Below, piece after piece: positions 12,275-24,100 of a stretch of 64,000 bases of DNA. Origin of the DNA: Larus michahellis. Its lineage: Eukaryota; Chordata; Aves; Charadriiformes; Laridae. The position numbers and the translations under genes were made by a program. Every line of letters begins with the position of its first letter. Position 1 is the stretch's first letter. The stretch covers positions 3,799,868 to 3,863,867 of the forward strand of contig NC_133914.1 in assembly GCF_964199755.1 (NCBI RefSeq), in the 5' to 3' direction. A model generated the notes under the pieces. It did no database searches and was not told where the DNA came from. It was given only the letters and a program-made list of their open reading frames with translations.

Positions 12275-13988
12275 GTAGCATTGCAGGTCTGGATTGTGGC
12301 ATTGCACACCTCAGTCATGGCATTGCACACACAAGACATGGCACTGCCCATCCAAACCATGGCACTGCACACCCAAACCACGGCATAGTACACCCAAACC
12401 ATGGCACTGCCCATCCAAACCATGGCATAGTACACCCAAACCATGGCATTGTACACCCAAACCATGGCACTGCCCATCCAAACCATGGCACTGCACACCC
12501 AAACCATGGCATTGTACACCCAAACCATGGCACTGCACACCCAAACCATGGCATAGTACACCCAAACCATGGCACTGCCCATCCAAACCATGGCATAGTA
12601 CACCCAAACCATGGCATAGTACACTCAAACCATGGCATTGTACACCCAAACCATGACACTGCCCATCCAAACCATGGCACTGCACACCCAAACCATGGCA
12701 TTGTACACCCAAACCATGGCATTGTACACCCAAACCATGGCACTGCACACCCAAACCATGGCATAGTACACCCAAACCATGGCACTGCCCATCCAAACCA
12801 TGGCATAGTACACCCAAACCATGGCATAGTACACCCAAACCATGACACTGCCCATCCAAACCATGGCACTGCACACCCAAACCATGGCATTGTACACCCA
12901 AACCATGGCATAGTACACCCAAACCATGGCACTGCCCATCCAAACCATGGCATAGTACACCCAAACCATGGCATAGTACACCCAAACCATGACACTGCCC
13001 ATCCAAACCATGGCACTGCACACCCAAACCATGGCATTGTACACCCAAACCATGGCACTGCCCATCCAAACCATGGCACTGCCCATCCAAACCATGGCAT
13101 TGCAAACCCAAACGAGATCATGGCATTGCAAACCCAAACCATGGCATTGCACACCCAAACCATGGCACTGCACATGAAACCATGGCATTGCACACCCAAA
13201 TTGCAGCATTGCACACCCAAACCATGGCATCGAACACCAAAACCATGGCATTGCTCACCCAAATCCACACCACGGCATTGCAAACCCAAGACATGGCATC
13301 GCAAAACCAAACCATGGCATTGCTCACCCAAACCCAGACTGTGGCATTGCAAACCCAAACCACAGCACTGCACGCCCAAATCATGGCATTGCAAACCCAA
13401 GGATGGCACTGCACGTGAAACCATGGCATTGCACGCACAAATTGCAGCATCGCACACCCAAACCATGGCACTGCACGCCAAAATCACATTGCACGCCAAA
13501 ATCACAGCATTGCACACCCAAACCACAGCATTACACACCAAAACCATGGCATTGCTCACCCAAACTGTGGCATTGCAAAACCAAACACCATGGCATGGCT
13601 CGCCCAAACCCAGGCTGTGGCATTGCAAACCCCAACCGCAGCATTGCACACCCAAATCACGGCGTTGCAAACCCGAGCCATGGCACTGCACATGAAACCA
13701 CAGCACCACACACCCAAGCCGCAGCACTGCGCGCCCAAATCACGGCATTGCACACCCAAACCATGGCACTGCACGTGAAACCATGGCACTGCACGTCCGA
13801 ACGATGGCACTGCACACCCCGAACACAGCATCATACACCCAAACCACGGCGTTGCACGCCCAAACCATAGCACTGCACGCCCGAACCGCAGCGCTGCACG
13901 CCCAAAACGCGGCATCGTGCACCCAAACCGTGGCATTGCACGCCCAAACCATGGCGCTGCACGCCCGAACCGCAGCACTGCACGCCCA
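12275..13988 (+). repeat. 21-bp-unit minisatellite (about 80 copies)
   Basis: Tandem array with consensus unit close to CATGGCATTGCACACCCAAAC. The left part (about 12,330-13,110) is very homogeneous and built from a few unit types differing at the GCACTGCCCATC / GCATAGTACACC / GCACTGCACACC / GCATTGTACACC positions. A CATGAC unit recurs at about 12,652, 12,841 and 12,988. The right part (about 13,110-13,988) is diverged, with indels and many CpG-bearing units (CACGCCC). Because 21 is a multiple of three, long frames stay open in several registers on both strands; this is not evidence of coding. The CCATGG palindrome recurs about every 21 bp. Confidence 0.95.
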
Positions 13989-15239
13989 CGCTTTGGTGTC
14001 GCAGGGGGGCTTGGCTCACATCCCCAGGAGCCCACTGTGGCCTCTGTCATGCTGGAGCCACAACTATTTTTCTGAGAAACGACACAAAGCCCTCTCTTCC
14101 CCCCTGCCCCGACTGTCTGAGCACCCCGAGGATCTTCGCGTTGCAAGGACGCCCGGGTGCCTTCATGGGGACACTCGGCCGCGCGCCCAGCGGACCCCTG
14201 ATAAAAGCATCACGTTTGCTGCGGTGGATGGGAGATAACCCATGCTGCTCCCCCACCGCCCCTCGACCAGGATCTTCCCCTTTGAAAAGGACAAATATAA
14301 CCGAGATGAGTCAGTTCCTCCGAGCTCCCAGCCCCTGTACAATATGTAACTGGAATTTTTCATTTCGGCACTGCAGGGGAGGCATAACTGGAGAAGACAA
14401 TGGAGTCAGCTACGACCCAAAAAAGCAGTGCCAATTCTGTGTGCATGAGAAATAAAAACATTTTTTAATCTAAAAATAAATTAACTGTAAGTGACAGCCA
14501 GAGCAGATCTGCATGTACTCACTGTCAGCCCGCGCAGGACCCATCCCTGCTCCTTGGCACGAGGCGGGTTTGGGTGAATTCTCTGCTCTTTCAGGCCAGG
14601 TTGGGGATCGCGGCAGCACCGCTGGGGAGGCACTCAGCACCTGTACCAGGAGCCGGGCTCCCTGAGCTGGCATCGGACCCAGAAACGAATCCACAGAAGC
14701 CAGGGGGAACCTCTGGGGTTTGTTTTCTAACTGCGTTACGGCTGTGAGAAGGGAAAAGAGGCTCCACCAAGCTCAGGGCTTGGCTGGGCCGAGGCACTGC
14801 ACGAGCCCATCAAACCCATCCAGCTTCCCGTCATTAAATAAAAGGGTAGCGAGTACGCAAGCGGCTGACGGCCCCGTTCTGCAGCTGAGCTGTGGCCACC
14901 TCCACATCCCAGAGCAGAGCAGACACCTGGGGCAGCCCCTGCCCACAGCCCTCCCTCCTCCCCAGCCGCTCGCCCCTCTGCTTGCTCCTGACTTGTGCTG
15001 GGAGGAGACACGGAGCGACCCGGCACTCAGGAGTCCCAGGAGATTGTCCGGATGCTCCGGAAAAAAAAAGGGCGGTCAAGGGACCACAGGCGGGAGCTGC
15101 AGTGGGGCGCAGCTGATGCAGTGATTCACGCTCCCGAGAGCCAGGCCAGCATCCCCCCCGACTCCTAAAGCTCCTCCGATCCCAAGCATAGTGACCTGTT
15201 CTCACACACGAGGGACATGGAGCAGACCCTGAAGCAGAG
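13989..15239. other. Spacer between minisatellite and CR1
   Basis: No gene or repeat was recognised. About 14,280-14,500 is a less GC-rich patch with AATAAA words near 14,452 and 14,476 and could be a small conserved element. The rest is ordinary GC-rich single-copy sequence. Confidence 0.5.
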
Positions 15240-15777
15240 CACCATCTCGTGAGACCCCACCTGGAGTCCTGCGTCCAGCTCTGGAGCTGTCAGCACAAGG
15301 AGGACACGGAGCTGTTGGAACAGGTTCAGCAGAGGGCCATGAAGATGCTGGGAGGGCTGGAGCCCCTCTGCTGTGGGGACAGGCTGAGAGAGCTGGGGGG
15401 GTTCAGCCTGGAGAAGAGAAGGCTCCGGGGAGACCTTCCAGCCCCTTCCAGTCCCCAAAGGGGCTCCAGGAAAGCTGGGGAGGGACTTCTTACAAGGGCA
15501 CGTAGTGATAGGATGAGGGGTGATGGCTTCAAACTGGAAAGAGGGAGATTTAGATGAGATATCAGGGAGACATTTTTCACTCTGAGGGTGGTGAGCCCCT
15601 GGCCCAGGTTGCCCAGAGAAGCTGTGGCTGCCCCATCCCTGGAGGGGTTCAAGGCCAGGTTGGACGGGGCTTGGAGCAACCTGGGCTGGTGGGAGGTGTC
15701 CCTGCCCAGGGCAGGGGGTGCCACTGGGTGGGCTTTAAGGTCCCTTCTAACTCGAACCATTCTGTGATTCTATGATT
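15240..15777 (+). mobile_element. CR1 LINE, 3' fragment
   Basis: A 5'-truncated CR1 retroposon. It shows the characteristic end of the reverse-transcriptase ORF (the region reading like [26 protein letters not shown] with frameshifts) followed by the short 3' UTR. It ends in the CR1 tail TGATTCTATGATT at about 15,765-15,777. Stops and indels show it is an old, inactive copy. Confidence 0.9.
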
Positions 15778-17370
15778 AGGGCAAGTGAGCAGGGCCAGAT
15801 CCTGCTACTCTTCTTCACAAGCACCAAGATGTGCTGGGACATGGCCGGGGTTGTTGCTGCAACAGCAACAAGATGTTTCTCACCTTCCCTTTGCTCCTGC
15901 CACACACTGATCACCTTTGCTAAAAATCATTTCCATGGGGCCATCAACACAGGCAGTGGGACACCCCTCACTGCAAAGTGCTCAGAGCTGGCGAGGACAG
16001 GACCTGAGGGACAGGGCAGAGGGTACGGGAGCTCCAGATGGAGCAGAGGGATATTGGTAAAGCCGTGGCCCAAGCACGTGACTCAGATTTTGACAGCGCG
16101 CTGCCCAATTTACTGCGCAACATCAACCACTTCGCTGGCTGCTTCTTTCAGAAATCCCCCCTCTTCCAGCACCAGCGGTCCCTGTCCCCGCTGTGGTGGC
16201 AGCTCGCTCTGTGCGCATGGAAATCTGACAACTCCCAGCCAAGGCGCGAGGATATGGAGAAGGCAGGTGAGGAGGGATACCCAAAAACCAAACCACGTCG
16301 GGACAATCCTCCCCTTTTTCTTAAGATATTGTCAAAAGGGCCATTCAGGAGCCTTCTGCCGCCCATTTTTTGCCCCAGCCTGCTCAGTTTTACAGCACTG
16401 GGTTTCACTAGGTTGGGTTTCTTTTTTTTTTCCCTCTGACTCGACTCCTTGCTGGGTAACACTGTATTTGATATTTTTAATCACTCAGCATGCATCAGAG
16501 TTTGGCAGGGGAAGAAAGTGAAGTTAAAAGAGAACAGAGAGAGTCTGCATTTGCCAGGGCTGCCTGCCGTTGCCACAACCCCTCATCGCTTGTGCTGCGT
16601 TTCCCTCTGCTGGAAAGTCACGAGCCGCAGTTGTCAAGGTCGATTTAAAAAACGTCATCAGCCGGCAGTTCTTAACCTTCAGGGGTTTGGATCATTTTTT
16701 TAAAGAAAAACAAAAGTCCTGAACCCTTCTCCCTTTACTGTATAAATATGAAGACGTTACACATACATATACATAGATGCATTGGTATGTATATATAAAT
16801 ATTGCTGATTAACCCTTATAATAAACCTACATTTAGCTTTGTAAGGCTGGAAGATCCCGGTCACTCCGGCAATATTTTGCAAATTTTTAATTTCTTTGCA
16901 TAGAAGTTGCAGCTAAATTTTTTGTTTCCTGCGAGAGCTGCAACTTTCTCCCTCTTGTGGGTAACCCGAGTGATTCCCAGAGGGGCCGAGCAGCTGGACG
17001 GCAGCCAGAGGGATGCTCTTCCCGGGTTTCTCATCCCACACCAGGCTGTACCCTTGGACCTCGCCGGAGCTCCCAGGTGAGCTGAGGAACAGCAGAGCCC
17101 AGCTGCTTCACGTGCCGGTTCCTCACTTCGACTATAAGGTTTGCGTCACCCCATCGATTCCTTGGAAGAAGAGAAAAAAGGTTGATTAACAGTGTTTACT
17201 AAACCACGGAGTCACTTCAAGCCTGCAGTAGGTTGTCTGCATGGACATCAGTGTCTGGAACTGAAGGATAATTTACGGATTGCTCTCCAGGCGGCTCCGA
17301 GATGCAGCGACAAGGCTTTAGATCTGCTTCCGAAGACAAGAAAGGAGAGTCACTGCTTTTCACCTGCTCT
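15778..17370. other. Spacer between two CR1 fragments
   Basis: No gene was recognised. A 249-codon open frame (15,772-16,521) begins in the CR1 tail and has no family features. About 16,680-16,930 is AT-rich, with a run of alternating TATA/CATA words (16,745-16,800), and could be a conserved noncoding island. Confidence 0.5.
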
Positions 17371-17764
17371 CTGCTGAGGAAAGGCTGAGAGAGCTGGGGC
17401 TGTGTAACCTGGAGAAGAGAAGACTGAGGGGGATCTCATCAACGCTGACCAATATCCAAAGGGGGGGTGTCAGGAGGATGGGGCCAGGCTCTTCTCAGTG
17501 GTGCCCGGGGACAGGACAAGGGGCAACGGGCACAAACTGGAATATGGGAAGTTCCATCCCAACACGAGGAGGAACTTCTTTGCTGTGAGGGTGGCAGAGC
17601 CCTGGCACAGGCTGCCCAGAGAGGTGGGGGAGTCTCCGTCTCTGGAGACATCCCAACCCCGCCTGGAGGCGTTCCTGTGCCACCTGCTCTGGGTGACCCT
17701 GCTCTGGCCGGGGGTTGGACGGGATGATCTCCAGAGGGCCCTTCCGGCCCCCGCCAGCCTGTGA
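17371..17764 (+). mobile_element. CR1-type LINE fragment, truncated at both ends
   Basis: Similar to the 3' part of the CR1 reverse-transcriptase frame ([16 protein letters not shown]-like start, then the RLPREVGESPSLE-like segment, frame-broken). It stops before the usual ATTCTATG tail. It abuts the SYF2 CpG island directly. Confidence 0.85.
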
Positions 17765-17896
17765 AGCTGCCGTTCCCCCCGTCACACCGCAATGAAGCCC
17801 GCAGCGGGGCTGGCCCGGCCTGGGCCGCGGAGGGTGCCCTGGCCCCGCTGCGGCCGTGAGGGGAAAGCAGCGGGAAGGGGCGGCCGCTCCTCCCGC

Positions 17897-17910
17897 CCGC
17901 TAGGGGGCGC
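17897..17910 (+). promoter_or_regulatory. CTCF-type motif
   Basis: CCGCTAGGGGGCGC agrees with the vertebrate CTCF core (CC-N-S-Y-AG-R-K-GGC-R-S) at every position except the variable third base. It lies 68 bp upstream of the SYF2 start codon. This is a motif match by eye; occupancy is unknown. Confidence 0.6.
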
Positions 17911-17949
17911 CCGAGCGCCGCGGCCTCTCCCCGGCAGGAAGTGCGGGAG

Positions 17950-17964
17950 CCGGAAGCGGAAGTG
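17950..17964 (+). promoter_or_regulatory. Paired ETS-type sites in SYF2 promoter
   Basis: CCGGAAGCGGAAGTG contains two GGAA cores in tandem 14 bp before the SYF2 start codon. This fits ETS/GABP sites at TATA-less housekeeping transcription starts. Confidence 0.45.
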
Positions 17965-17977
17965 TTCACCGTGCGCG

Positions 17978-19741
17978 ATGGCGGCCGAGGTGGCGACGGC
18001 GGCGCTGAGCGGCTGGGCGGCTGCGGATCCCGATGGCGGGGTGAGGCGGCAGCGAGGGGGGCCGGGGGGAAGAAGGTGTGTGTGGGGGGGTGTTCCCCGA
18101 CACCGTGTCGGTGTCTGAGCGTGGGTTGTTTCAGGGCTCGGGCTCGGAGGACGAGGCGCGGCCTAGCACGGCCGCGGAGGCAGCGGCGGCGCAGAAGCGG
18201 GAGGAGCGGCTGCGAAAGTTCCGTGAGCTCCACATGAAACGGGTACGCGGCGGCCGGAGCGGGGCAGCCCCCGATAATACCGGGAAATGGTGTGGAAGGG
18301 GCGGCGGGGGTTGCCCGGCGCTCCCGGGGAAGGTTGTGTCACCGATTCGCTTCTCCCACCCCAAAAGCAGCGTTTTACGCGGTGGGATCAGTCCCCAGCG
18401 GCCTGGCTGCCTCCCAGGACGGGTGCCGGTGGTCCTCGGGGGTTCCCTTGCTCTCGTTTCCGTGATGGAGGGTTGCCCTGCGTCTCCCAAGTTCGGTAAC
18501 AAACGGGTTTTGTTCCTAGAACGAGGCTCGCAAGCTGAATCACCAAGAAGTGGTGGAAGAAGATAAAAGGCTAAAATTGCCAGCAAACTGGGAAGCCAAA
18601 AAAGCTCGGCTGGAATGGGAGCTGAAGGTGGAGGAAAAAAAGAAGGTAAGTACACAATTGCAGCCACCCGTACATTCAGGTGCTGGCAGGGAGGCTGGGC
18701 CACCTTCATGGGGAGCTCCTACAGATATTACCCCCCAAAAATCCGTCTGCTAATTAGACTGCCAGTGATCTAAATTACTGTCTTGCACTAGAGGGTGACA
18801 GGACTGATCTAGGCAGTTCTAAGTTTGATCATCAGCTGCTATCTTGTTAAAACCAAAGTGTTCTTTGTGCGGCGTTAGGAATGTGCTGCGAGAGGAGAAG
18901 ACTACGAGCGAGTTAAACTGCTGGAGATCAGCGCTGAGGATGCCGAGAGATGGGAAAGGAGAAAGAAGAGGAAAAATCCAGATCTGGGATTTTCAGGTAA
19001 TGGCTTAACCGCGTTTGTGATGAACCCCTTTGTTAGTATTTCTGCTGCAAACCGAGCTGCGAAATAAAAACCTTCACCTCGAGACAAATTCCTTTTCTTC
19101 CCAAGATTACGCGGCTGCGCAGCTGCGCAAGTACCAGAGGCTGACGCGGCAGATCAAACCTGACCTGGAGCAGTACGAGAAGCTGAAAGAGCAGTAGTAA
19201 GTGTGATCTCAGTCACCCGATATTGCTAATAATGTAGAATTACCACAGACAAACACTAAAGACTCAAACTAATCCTTTCTGTACGTGCCTATTCTCATAT
19301 ACACTGTAATATTAATTAGTCTTTAAAATGCATGTGTAAAGTGCTTGCCCTCCTGTTCCTCTTGTCCAGCGGCGAAGCGCTGTATCCCACATCTGACAGT
19401 CTTCTCCATGGAACTCACGTGCCGTCGAAGGAAGGGGTGGACAGGATGGTCGCAGATCTTGAAAAGCAGTAAGTAAATGCTAAGATAAAACAGATGTGTC
19501 CGATGGGAAGGTTTTGTGTAATCAGAGCCACAGGAGTCACCCTCAGGTCTTCAATCGCTGCCCTTTGCCTTACAGAATTGAAAAGCGTGAAAAATACAGT
19601 CGCCGGCGCCCTTACAACGACGATGCGGACATCGACTACATTAACGAGAGAAACGCCAAGTTCAACAAGAAGGCGGAGAGGTTCTACGGGAAGTACACAG
19701 CCGAGATTAAACAGAACTTGGAGAGGGGAACAGCCGTCTGA
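17978..19741 (+). CDS. SYF2: SYF2 pre-mRNA splicing factor
   Basis: Seven coding exons join in frame: 17978-18040, 18135-18242, 18520-18645, 18879-18996, 19106-19196, 19370-19468 and 19576-19741, giving 256 aa (human SYF2 is about 243). All introns are GT-AG. Family signatures are [20 protein letters not shown] (exon 3), [20 protein letters not shown] (exon 4), LLHGTHVPS (exon 6) and the C terminus [20 protein letters not shown] to ERGTAV. The protein is a nuclear spliceosome component of the Prp19/NTC-associated set, basic and largely helical. The N-terminal 45 or so residues are Ala/Glu-rich and least conserved, which explains the length difference. The start is the first ATG after the ETS sites, in context GCGCGATGG. 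SYF2 lies tail-to-tail with RSRP1, whereas in mammals, as I recall, the two share a strand. Confidence 0.96.
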
Positions 19742-19925
19742 GCTGCCGTCTCCCGCAGAGCACGCAGAACATCTCCCAGCATTACTTACCTGTTCCTTTG
19801 GTAGGGAGATTTCTGCAGGCAATTTGCAGCTGTAGAAGTAATTTGTGTAACAGATACTCGTGGAAGTGACCAGCTTGTGCAATTTCATGTTTTAAATAAA
19901 CCCGAACTCTTATACTTAATTTAGA
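19742..19925 (+). other. SYF2 3' UTR and polyadenylation signal
   Basis: A short 3' UTR with AATAAA at 19895-19900, so cleavage is expected near 19,915-19,925. About 250 bp separate it from the distal RSRP1 polyadenylation signals on the other strand. Confidence 0.75.
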
Positions 19926-20179
19926 ACACAGCTCGCTTTCATTCTTCAGTGGCTGAAGACTGGCAAGAGCTACCCCCAGCTGCCTGTCCCGTGCCCGAGG
20001 TCAGAGTTCTCCTGGGGGCAGCACTCACACAGCACAGCTGTCCCCTCCCCAGGCAGCAAAACTGGCTGTTCCTCACCAAGGGGGCAAGGAAGAGGGTTTA
20101 TCTCAAGCATTAGCCTCAGGTTGCTTAAAGACATAATTCTTAGTCTGTTTGCCGTAATTTCTTAAAGAAGCTTCAAGAC

Positions 20180-21112
20180 AAGAAGAGTCAACAAGTGAGT
20201 TTATTTTATTTTTACAAAATACGAGTTTAACTGCTCCCAAAAGCATGCAACAGCACATTGACATGCTTGCAATGCTCTTCTTCACAAAAGGTCGGTGCCA
20301 GCCATGCAGCTGAGCGCACTGTACTGCTACATTCTGCAGCTACAAGCAGCATCACCTGTACCCTTGGTGTCACAACACCCCCTCCACCAGCTTCCCGAGC
20401 TGTTTTTAAAGCAACCTAAATCACAACACAAGGCAGCACCAAGCCAAGCTCGGCATTAGGAGTCAGCAGAAGTGACAGCCGCTCAGGTGCAGGGCAACGG
20501 CTTCGCACAGAGCAGTCGGGTTTACATCCCGGACACACTCTCCACATGCAGAGGGGTATCTGGGGAAGTTCCTCCAGAGGCCCTGAACCAGCCCCAGCAG
20601 GAGCAATTCCAGAATAAAGGTTTCCTTTCAGAACAACACAGAAGTTACATTCTGCTGCACTCCCGGATAGCAGTAGGGGAAGGAAAAGCTATACCTGGAA
20701 ATACCCACGTACAGCACAGAGTCAGCATACCACCAAACACAGATCTAACACTTGACACACAGAGAGGCCAGTGAAAAACTAAAGTTTATTTACTTGAAGT
20801 AAACAGTTACACAATGTAAGTCAAGAGTTCAAAATAACAGCTACCGAACCATTGTTTAGAAAAAGTTACCCACCTGTAAGTTCTAGTCCATTAAAGCAAT
20901 ACAAAAATATTTACAAATATACACAAGATTCCCATCTGCGGCTTCTGGATCACCATGCTCTACATCTGAAAGAGAAACCTAAGATTCCAAAAATCAAGAT
21001 CTCAAAATAAATACTCAGTATTAACAAGTCTTCAACCTGATCAGAAAATGTCAGATCTCACTACTGACATATGCATAATGCTGCAGTCATGAGACAGCGA
21101 GAAAAAAAATGG
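20180..21112 (-). other. RSRP1 3' UTR with alternative polyadenylation signals
   Basis: On the minus strand AATAAA occurs at 20785-20790 (proximal) and twice at 20200-20210 (distal). The 3' UTR is therefore either about 340 or about 930 nt. No other gene is visible in the stretch. Confidence 0.6.
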
Positions 21113-24100
21113 CTAGCGTGCCCGGAACAGTGCACTTTTGGGTGAGAAGTTTAAAAATGTCTTCTTCTCCTCCTTCTTGACAGGAACCCATTGCCCATAG
21201 GGGCTTCCCTTTTTATCCTCTTCTCTTCCGGGAGAAATCGCAGGTTCTTTAACAACATGGCTCACTGACTTCTGCAGTACTGGTTTTGCCATTGTATTCT
21301 GGAAAAAGAAGTTGCCTTTAAAATGCTAGAATGAAAAGGAACATACTAAGACTTGTCAACGTTAAGGGGTTTATCTGTGCTGATAAGACAAATGTTTTCA
21401 TACACTGTGTTGACACAGGATTCTGTGAAGTTGCTTTTTCCTTAGTTCTGCATTACTAAAATGTATCTAAACATGAAACTTGCAGCACTCCACTCCTGGG
21501 GCAAGCCACTGTCCTGGTTTCACCTGGGACAGAGTTAATTTTCTTACTAGCAGCTGGTACACTGCTGTGGTTTGGATTTTGGATGAGAATTATGTTGATA
21601 ACACACTAATATTTTAGTTGTTGCTGAACAGTCGAGGACTTTTCAGCTTCTCATATTGGCCAGCCAACCAGGCACCCAAGAAGCTGGGAGTGACACAGCC
21701 GGGACAGCTGACCCCAACCGACCAAAGGGATATTCCACACCATGAGACATCACGCTCATATAAAGCTGGACAATGAAGGAAGGGGGGGACATTTGGAATT
21801 ATGGCATTTTGCCTTCCCAAGTCATCACTGCACATGATGGAGCCCTGCTTTCCTGGGGACGGCTGAACACTGTACCCTATCTGGCAACCAACACTGGGAA
21901 AAGCCTAACACCGGGGAGTGCGAAGTACTGGAGTTCCATCTTGGGAAGTCACACTTACATTAGGACTGAAAGAAATGCTTCTCTGTATGGTTGCTCTCTC
22001 CATCCCACTTTTGGTCATGTCTTCTGCAAGTCTTCTGGGTTGCTAGAGAAGAGCACAACAGCTTCAGTGGGAGGATACAGTATTCCATGCGAGTTAAGGC
22101 AATTACTACAGAGTATGAACTTTCTGGTAGAGCTGATTCAGTTATTTACATCAAAAGTAGCTGTAAGCTACTAAATATGCTAACAGATTAATGTGGAACT
22201 CAATTTGAAAAGCATTCAGTATCGTTACCAATGTCATTGTGCCAATTCACATGTGACCTGATATCCATGCCCCAGTTACAGTTTCAGAAAGGATTCAAAC
22301 GATTCAGAGCATGGACTGCCATACAATGACATGTACTGGTGGAGTTAAGTTGCATTAAGTTTTGCATATCCATCCTGCAGAGCTTTGGATAATGACAATA
22401 AACTTATCTGCAAGTGATGCAGGCCTCTTCTTCTGTACTCTCTCAACATCTGGAATATATTGCATATATTATGAAAGGGATGCCTGTACCATTTGTCTAA
22501 AACCCTTAGTAAATTTACTTCCATTTGAAATAGCAGTATCTGATCGATGTAACAGTTATTGCAGCTTTGTATTTACCATGAATCAGGTTAACACGCTATA
22601 ACAACAGAGTCAAACTAAAATTCAGTTTTAAGCTGCTCAAGTTTCTCCCTCCCTTAAATTCACAGCAGCTACAGCCCACAAGTCCCTTAATTACCAACAG
22701 ATTTTCTTCATCATGTCTGGAACCATAGTCATGATTTCTATAAGACAGAAATAAAGTATGTAAAATGCATTGTGTGCTTGGGTATGTAACTTCTGGGAAA
22801 CAGTTTGTTGCACATGAAAAGCTTTTAACAGTTCAAAGGGTTGAAAGATTTAACCTTTAAAAAAAAAATCACCACAACATTCACTAGGTTTGTTAAGGAG
22901 ACTCCTTGTTTTAGGCCAAAACCACATAAACTAGTCTCATTAATGGGCAGTATCTTATTAGAAGAACAACTCAAAAGAACAAAGTAAATTCACCTCTCCT
23001 TCCCAACCTATCACTACTGGAAAGCCTGCAGGCACTCAGTGGCTTAGCCACCTCTTAGGAGTCCATAGTCCTTACAGCTTAAAGCAAAGTCTACACTGAT
23101 TTTTGGAGTAATTTTTAAACTCTCTGGCAAATCTGATGTTTTTGTTCAAGGGCTTGAATTCATAATCACTGACTCCACAGTTAAAGACTATGACACATCC
23201 ATGCAAGAGACAAATTTTAATAAGTGTTTACCTTTTCATTGAGAATACTCCAGTTCATACTTACCTCAGCTGACTCTCCAGGATCCTCATGTTCTTGTTT
23301 TTCATTTTTTATCTCTTTGGAAGGAGTAAGGATCTTCAAGCTTGCTGGCAAGACTATGTTATCTGTTCCCAGCGCTTTTGCAGCATTGGCTTTCGCAATT
23401 TCCAGGAGTTCCCTCTTGTCTACAAGAGGAAAAAAGAGTAATGTAATTCTCTTATGTTTAAATCAACACATACCTACCCATGCAAGCCCAAAAACTGCAG
23501 GTTTACTATTACTAGACCTACGTAAGCATCAACTGTGATGAATTTCCATCAGAACTGAAGATTTAGCTTCAGCTGAAGTGCAAAGAACATGCTCTGAACT
23601 ACTATTTTTTTAAATACATTTTTATAACCATGCAGAATTTCCTTCCACACTGCCACTACTAGTTACAGTCTATAAAGCAAGTAAACAAATGAGAATTCGA
23701 CTGCTTAAAATAAGTTGTACATTTTGAGGTTCTTGAAGTCTTAAAAAAAAAAGTACCCTTTTCACTCAAATGGAGGGGTGATCTGCTCCGAGATCTTGTT
23801 CGTGACCTGCTTCTCCAGCTCCTGTAAGCCTCGGGATATATTGTTCGCCCAAATCCATAGTATCTTCGGCCTCTTGAACGTGATCTGCTTCTCGAATAGG
23901 ACCTTCTGTAATACGATCTTCCACGAGACCATGACCTGCTGCGTGATCTGTATCTTGGAGGAGAGCGGTGGTACCTCCTGTAGTGCCTGACATGGTACCT
24001 TCCTCGGTACCTCCTGTAGCCACGTGATCTCGACCGGCTTCTGGAATATGAACGAGAGTATCTTCTGTACCTTCGGGAACTGTTTCTTCTTGTCCATGAC

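Larger units (their letters stand above)
17780..18320 (+). promoter_or_regulatory. CpG-island promoter of SYF2
   Basis: Very high CpG density begins immediately after the CR1 fragment and spans the first two SYF2 coding exons. There is no TATA box. Upstream of the start codon are a CTCF-type motif (17,897-17,910) and two adjacent ETS-type GGAA sites (17,950-17,964), typical of broad housekeeping promoters. Confidence 0.7.

Noticed and set aside
12010-13695. 561-codon open frame with HGTAHPN/HGIVHPN heptads
   Set aside because: A by-product of the 21-bp tandem repeat. Other plus frames and two minus frames (266 and 470 codons) are equally open over the same DNA, with no splice or start context.
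15772-16521. 249-codon open frame after the CR1 tail
   Set aside because: Starts in the CR1 terminal repeat and shows no conserved motif or membrane/signal pattern that fits a family.
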